A stretch of DNA of 64,000 bases from Durusdinium trenchii (lineage: Eukaryota; Sar; Dinophyceae; Suessiales; Symbiodiniaceae), in contig CAXAMN010006446.1 in the NCBI GenBank assembly GCA_963970005.1, positions 1,052,510-1,116,509 of the forward strand, given 5' to 3'. Numbering within the stretch: position 1 is the stretch's first letter; every line of letters starts with the position of its first letter. Positions 61,701 through 64,000 of the stretch are shown here, in pieces. A program made the translations under genes and the position numbers. Below the pieces are notes generated by a model. It was not told where the DNA came from, did no database searches, and worked only from the letters and a program-made list of their open reading frames with translations.

Positions 61701-63267
61701 CACCGGCTTCCACATTTTCAAGGTTGAGTGTTGAGTGGCTTCTCATCTGCAAACGCTTCTCCACATGAAAACCACCGCCTTTTTTGGCCACTGCGTCAGA
61801 AATGGTCACATTTGACATGTCAGCAATCAGGATCTCATCGGCGACAGTAAAACCTCCACCGAGCTTCCCCGCATTGGTACTCTGAATGCTGACCTTAGAT
61901 TTGCTTGAAGGAACCGGAAAAAAAACAAGAATATTCACCAGAACGGGCATTCACCCATAGGGAAAATAAGAAATCATCCTAAGCAAAACCAGGTGACTGT
62001 AGAGCTGTGCAGGGTAACCCGACGTTGTGCACAAACTCCTCCACCATACGTTCCAGCTGTTGCATTCAGAATGATCAGGGAAGAATTGGAGACCCTTAAT
62101 TCTTGTGTGTCAAAACCTCCTCCGATTCCCGAAACTGCCCGGCTGTTCCAGATCTTCAGAGTGGAGTTTCCACTGATCTCAACCTCTCGAGAGGCAGACA
62201 AGCCTCCTCCGTTTTTGCCAGCTTTCACATCTTGAAGGTTCAGTGTTGACTTGTTTGTCACCTGTAAATGCTTGCGCACTTGGAAACCTCCTCCGGATTC
62301 TGCTGCCGCTGCATCCCAAATACTCACCTGTGACCTTCCAGCAATGACCACCTCATCCTTTGCGTCGAAACCTCCAGCGAATCCTGCACTCTTCGCATGC
62401 TGAATATTGACTGTTGAGTTGTCTATTGCAACCTTGCCAGTAGCATAGAATCCTGCGCCACCGAGCGCTGTTGCATTCAGAATCATGAGGGTGGAAGCTG
62501 TGGAAACGTTCATACTGCCGGACACAGCGAGACCTCCGCCGCCTCCCGAAACTGCCTGGCTGTTGGAAATCTTCACTGTCGAACTCCCAGCTATCTCAAC
62601 CTCTTTGAAGGCACTGAATCCTCCACCATTTTTGCCAGCTTTCACATTCTGAATATTGAGTATTGATTGGCTTATCACCTGTAAACGCCTCTGTGCATGG
62701 AAACCTCCGCCTTGTGATGCTGTTACTGCGTCCGAAATGCTCACATTCGACCTTTGAGCAATCACCACCTCGTGTGCTGCAAGGAAGCCTCCACCAATCC
62801 CTACGGCTCTAGCATGCTGAATGCTGACCGTTGATGTGCTGATAGCCACCCTGCCAGGTGCATAGAAACCTCCTCCACCAAGTCGTCCCCCAGCTGTTGC
62901 ATTCAGAATGATCATGGTAGAACCATTGAACATGTTTAGTGCGCCTCCTGCAGCAAAACCTCCCCCCGTATCCAGAGACTGCTTGGCTGTTGGAGACGTT
63001 GACAATTGAACTTCCAGCAATCTCAACCTCTCCATCAGCATTGAACCCTCCTCCGTTGTTGCCAGCTTTGGCATTTTGAAGGGAGATCGTTGAGCTGTTT
63101 GTGACCCGAACATGTTTCTCTGCTTGGAAACCTCCACCAGAGTCTCCTGCTGTAGCATGCTGAATGCCGACTGTTGAATGGTCCGCCAACTGGAGACCTA
63201 GCCCGGCCAAGAAACCACCGCCGCTTTTGGCAGATCTGGCATTCTGTACACGAATCTGCCCACCATC
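55614..63267 (-). CDS. G5: receptor copy, 5' end beyond the window
   Basis: Exons present: beta-helix 61,998-63,267 and 60,844-61,893 (split by a private intron); Cys exons 60,487-60,628, about 60,253-60,312 and 59,871-59,956; TM exons 59,168-59,760 and 58,819-59,050; split post-membrane exon 58,345-58,393 plus 58,067-58,143; 57,731-57,812; 57,395-57,509; 57,024-57,153; 56,464-56,549; 56,199-56,300; terminal 55,614-55,767. The signal-peptide and single-rung exons must lie right of 64,000. The first beta-helix part is one base over a multiple of three, explained by C6 for C5 at about 62,956. The donor after the first Cys exon is degraded. Confidence 0.73.
56199..57812 (-). CDS. G5 linker and TIR-like domain exons
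   Basis: 57,731-57,812 (82 bp, LRLAGGFCGRYGHK), 57,395-57,509, 57,024-57,153, 56,464-56,549 and 56,199-56,300. All open and in phase; WCLFEFLLSSQEHLELVF carries Q and H where others have R and Q. The last exon uses a GT donor (CTT|GTTTC) where G2-G4 have GC. Confidence 0.7.
58067..59050 (-). CDS. G5 third membrane helix and split post-membrane exon
   Basis: 58,819-59,050 encodes LPMAVVAAVLHWPVAWLIQR. The post-membrane unit is split at NLVR/PLTQ into 49 bp (58,345-58,393) and 77 bp (58,067-58,143) by a 201-bp intron (58,144-58,344), at exactly the G3 intron position and with related sequence at its 3' end. Confidence 0.78.
59168..59760 (-). CDS. G5 first transmembrane exon
   Basis: 593 bp, open. 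Helix VILFTGAAVLVILIFIVFEI and helix LFTLLIALLVLLLILPTIIK. Donor AGT|GCCACT is GC, unlike the GT of the other three. The following intron (59,051-59,167) is 117 bp with no stop in frame. Confidence 0.82.
59871..60628 (-). CDS. G5 Cys-rich juxtamembrane exons
   Basis: 60,487-60,628 reads NSLAISCPDCPQGVTFNATD; where G2 and G4 have CACTTG|GTGAGA this copy has CACTCGAACCAA, so the donor is lost or moved. About 60,253-60,312 reads TLRCDCGDYRILGI; its upstream part is shifted relative to G2 and lacks the CDKSCC cysteines. About 59,871-59,956 reads SLEDVFQTCRFCNSLATD. Confidence 0.62.
60844..61893 (-). CDS. G5 beta-helix, second part
   Basis: 1,050 bp (350 codons), open. Starts VSIQSTNAGKLGGGF after a CTAAG|GTCAG acceptor and runs to VVIDNVDIHYRPPVDNLQIL with the usual CTCAG|GA donor. 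Confidence 0.82.
61998..63267 (-). CDS. G5 beta-helix, first part with frameshift
   Basis: 1,270 bp from CAG|GATGG. The frame is open up to NSQAVSGYGG, then C6 instead of C5 on the plus strand (about 62,956-62,961) adds one base; the shifted frame continues with the normal rungs to LHSST at 61,998. The position within the rung, right after SGYG, is the same type of site as the G3 lesion. Confidence 0.8.
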
Positions 63268-64000
63268 CTGGCATTTTCTGCAGGCTGCAGTAGCTTTCCA
63301 ACACTTCCCAATATCAATGCAGGACATCAAAGGCTATTGAATTGAAATCAAACATACAGTAATTTTCAGCTTTAAAGCAACACGTTTCTCGTCGTTCCAC
63401 ATGAAGGGACTTGGGACCGTATTGAATTGCAGAATGCTTTCTGAAGAGAACCAATGAACAAAACACAGATTTCGAGGCGGATCGAACCGTTTTGGTTTCA
63501 TCACATGTTCATCACTTTATCACCACGCACAAATCCACTACACTTTTTGCTACACCACGTCACAAAGTAACTAGCCCAACACGCGACACTTGACCACATC
63601 ATAGACCATCACAGTAGACTGTATCACGTCACACACCGCCAGGCTGAACGTTATACCGGATATGTCAGCACATCAAAAACACATCCTGCATCGACGCATC
63701 ACATCATGCACGTCTCAAATGACCACTAGCGTTTCTTCACAACAAACGGGAACCAGTGTTGTTAGCAACGTAACGTGGTAGCTCTTGTCATCAAAGAAAA
63801 GCAGTTTCTAGGGTGTGCTCTGAAAGTAAGTAAATAGAACCGATAATTACAGTGCTGTGCCACTGGCTGCTGTGTTGCAAAGTCTGGTTGGACGACACCT
63901 AGTGTCATTGATTTCATAGTGTTTGGTTGGAGTTCCCATGTTCAGAGAGGCTAACAAGATGGAGGCCCCACGAGCCTGTCAAGTGAAATGATTGCCATCC
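63268..64000. other. G5 intron at the right edge
   Basis: No match to the single-rung exons of the other copies is seen. Comparable introns are 0.96 kb in G2, 1.7 kb in G3 and 2.1 kb in G4, so exon 10 of G5 is expected beyond the window. Confidence 0.55.

Noticed and set aside
1..64000. CRISPR arrays, rRNA and tRNA genes, bacterial operons
   Set aside because: The tandem arrays have no spacer-repeat structure, and I found no cloverleaf or rRNA-like sequence by eye. A tRNA scan would be needed to exclude a single tRNA.

Overview
The window reads as nuclear DNA of a dinoflagellate, probably a Symbiodiniaceae-like species. Reasons seen in the sequence: every gene lies on the minus strand in a head-to-tail array, genes are cut into many short exons, intron donors are GT, GC or GA almost interchangeably, introns often sit between short direct repeats, and non-coding space is full of satellites and retroelement remains. 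The species is inference.

The window is one tandem gene family. Aligning the repeated blocks gives five copies, named here by position: G1 (5' exons only, at most 2,694 down to about 1,820 and off the left edge), G2 (22,554 to 4,579), G3 (38,188 to 23,628), G4 (54,501 to 40,003) and G5 (right edge to 55,614, 5' end missing). Copies are separated by 1.1 to 1.9 kb. The same exon lengths recur in all copies (for example 593, 232, 126, 115, 130, 86, 102 and 154 bp), which fixes most boundaries and phases.

The predicted product is a large surface protein: signal peptide; short Cys-containing N-terminal exons; several exons each carrying one rung of a right-handed beta-helix; one giant beta-helix exon of 2.3 to 2.8 kb built of GGGF rungs in a five-rung super-repeat; three Cys-rich juxtamembrane exons; three membrane helices; a variable linker; and a cytoplasmic TIR-like domain split over five exons, with a WCLFE motif like the catalytic-Glu segment of TIR domains, ending in a shared terminal exon. 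The whole looks like a family of cell-surface recognition receptors with a TIR-type signalling end. That function is inference.

Only G2 has a fully open giant beta-helix exon. G3 has a 1-bp loss in a C run, G4 an in-frame TAA plus indels in two upstream exons, and G5 a 1-bp gain in a C run. G3 and G5 share an intron that G2 and G4 lack precisely, and G5 has a private intron inside the beta-helix.

Between and inside genes: a 60-bp and a 73-bp tandem array (70-1,350) lie in the first large intron of G1. The 5.1-kb intron of G2 (15.6-20.7 kb) holds a miniature LTR retrotransposon (15,944-17,041), two arrays of a 55-bp satellite and a LINE endonuclease fragment between them. A nested inverted-repeat element lies at 49.7-50.1 kb in G4, and a 0.55-kb insertion bounded by a 17-bp direct repeat lies in an intron of G3. 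I saw no tRNA, rRNA or CRISPR.
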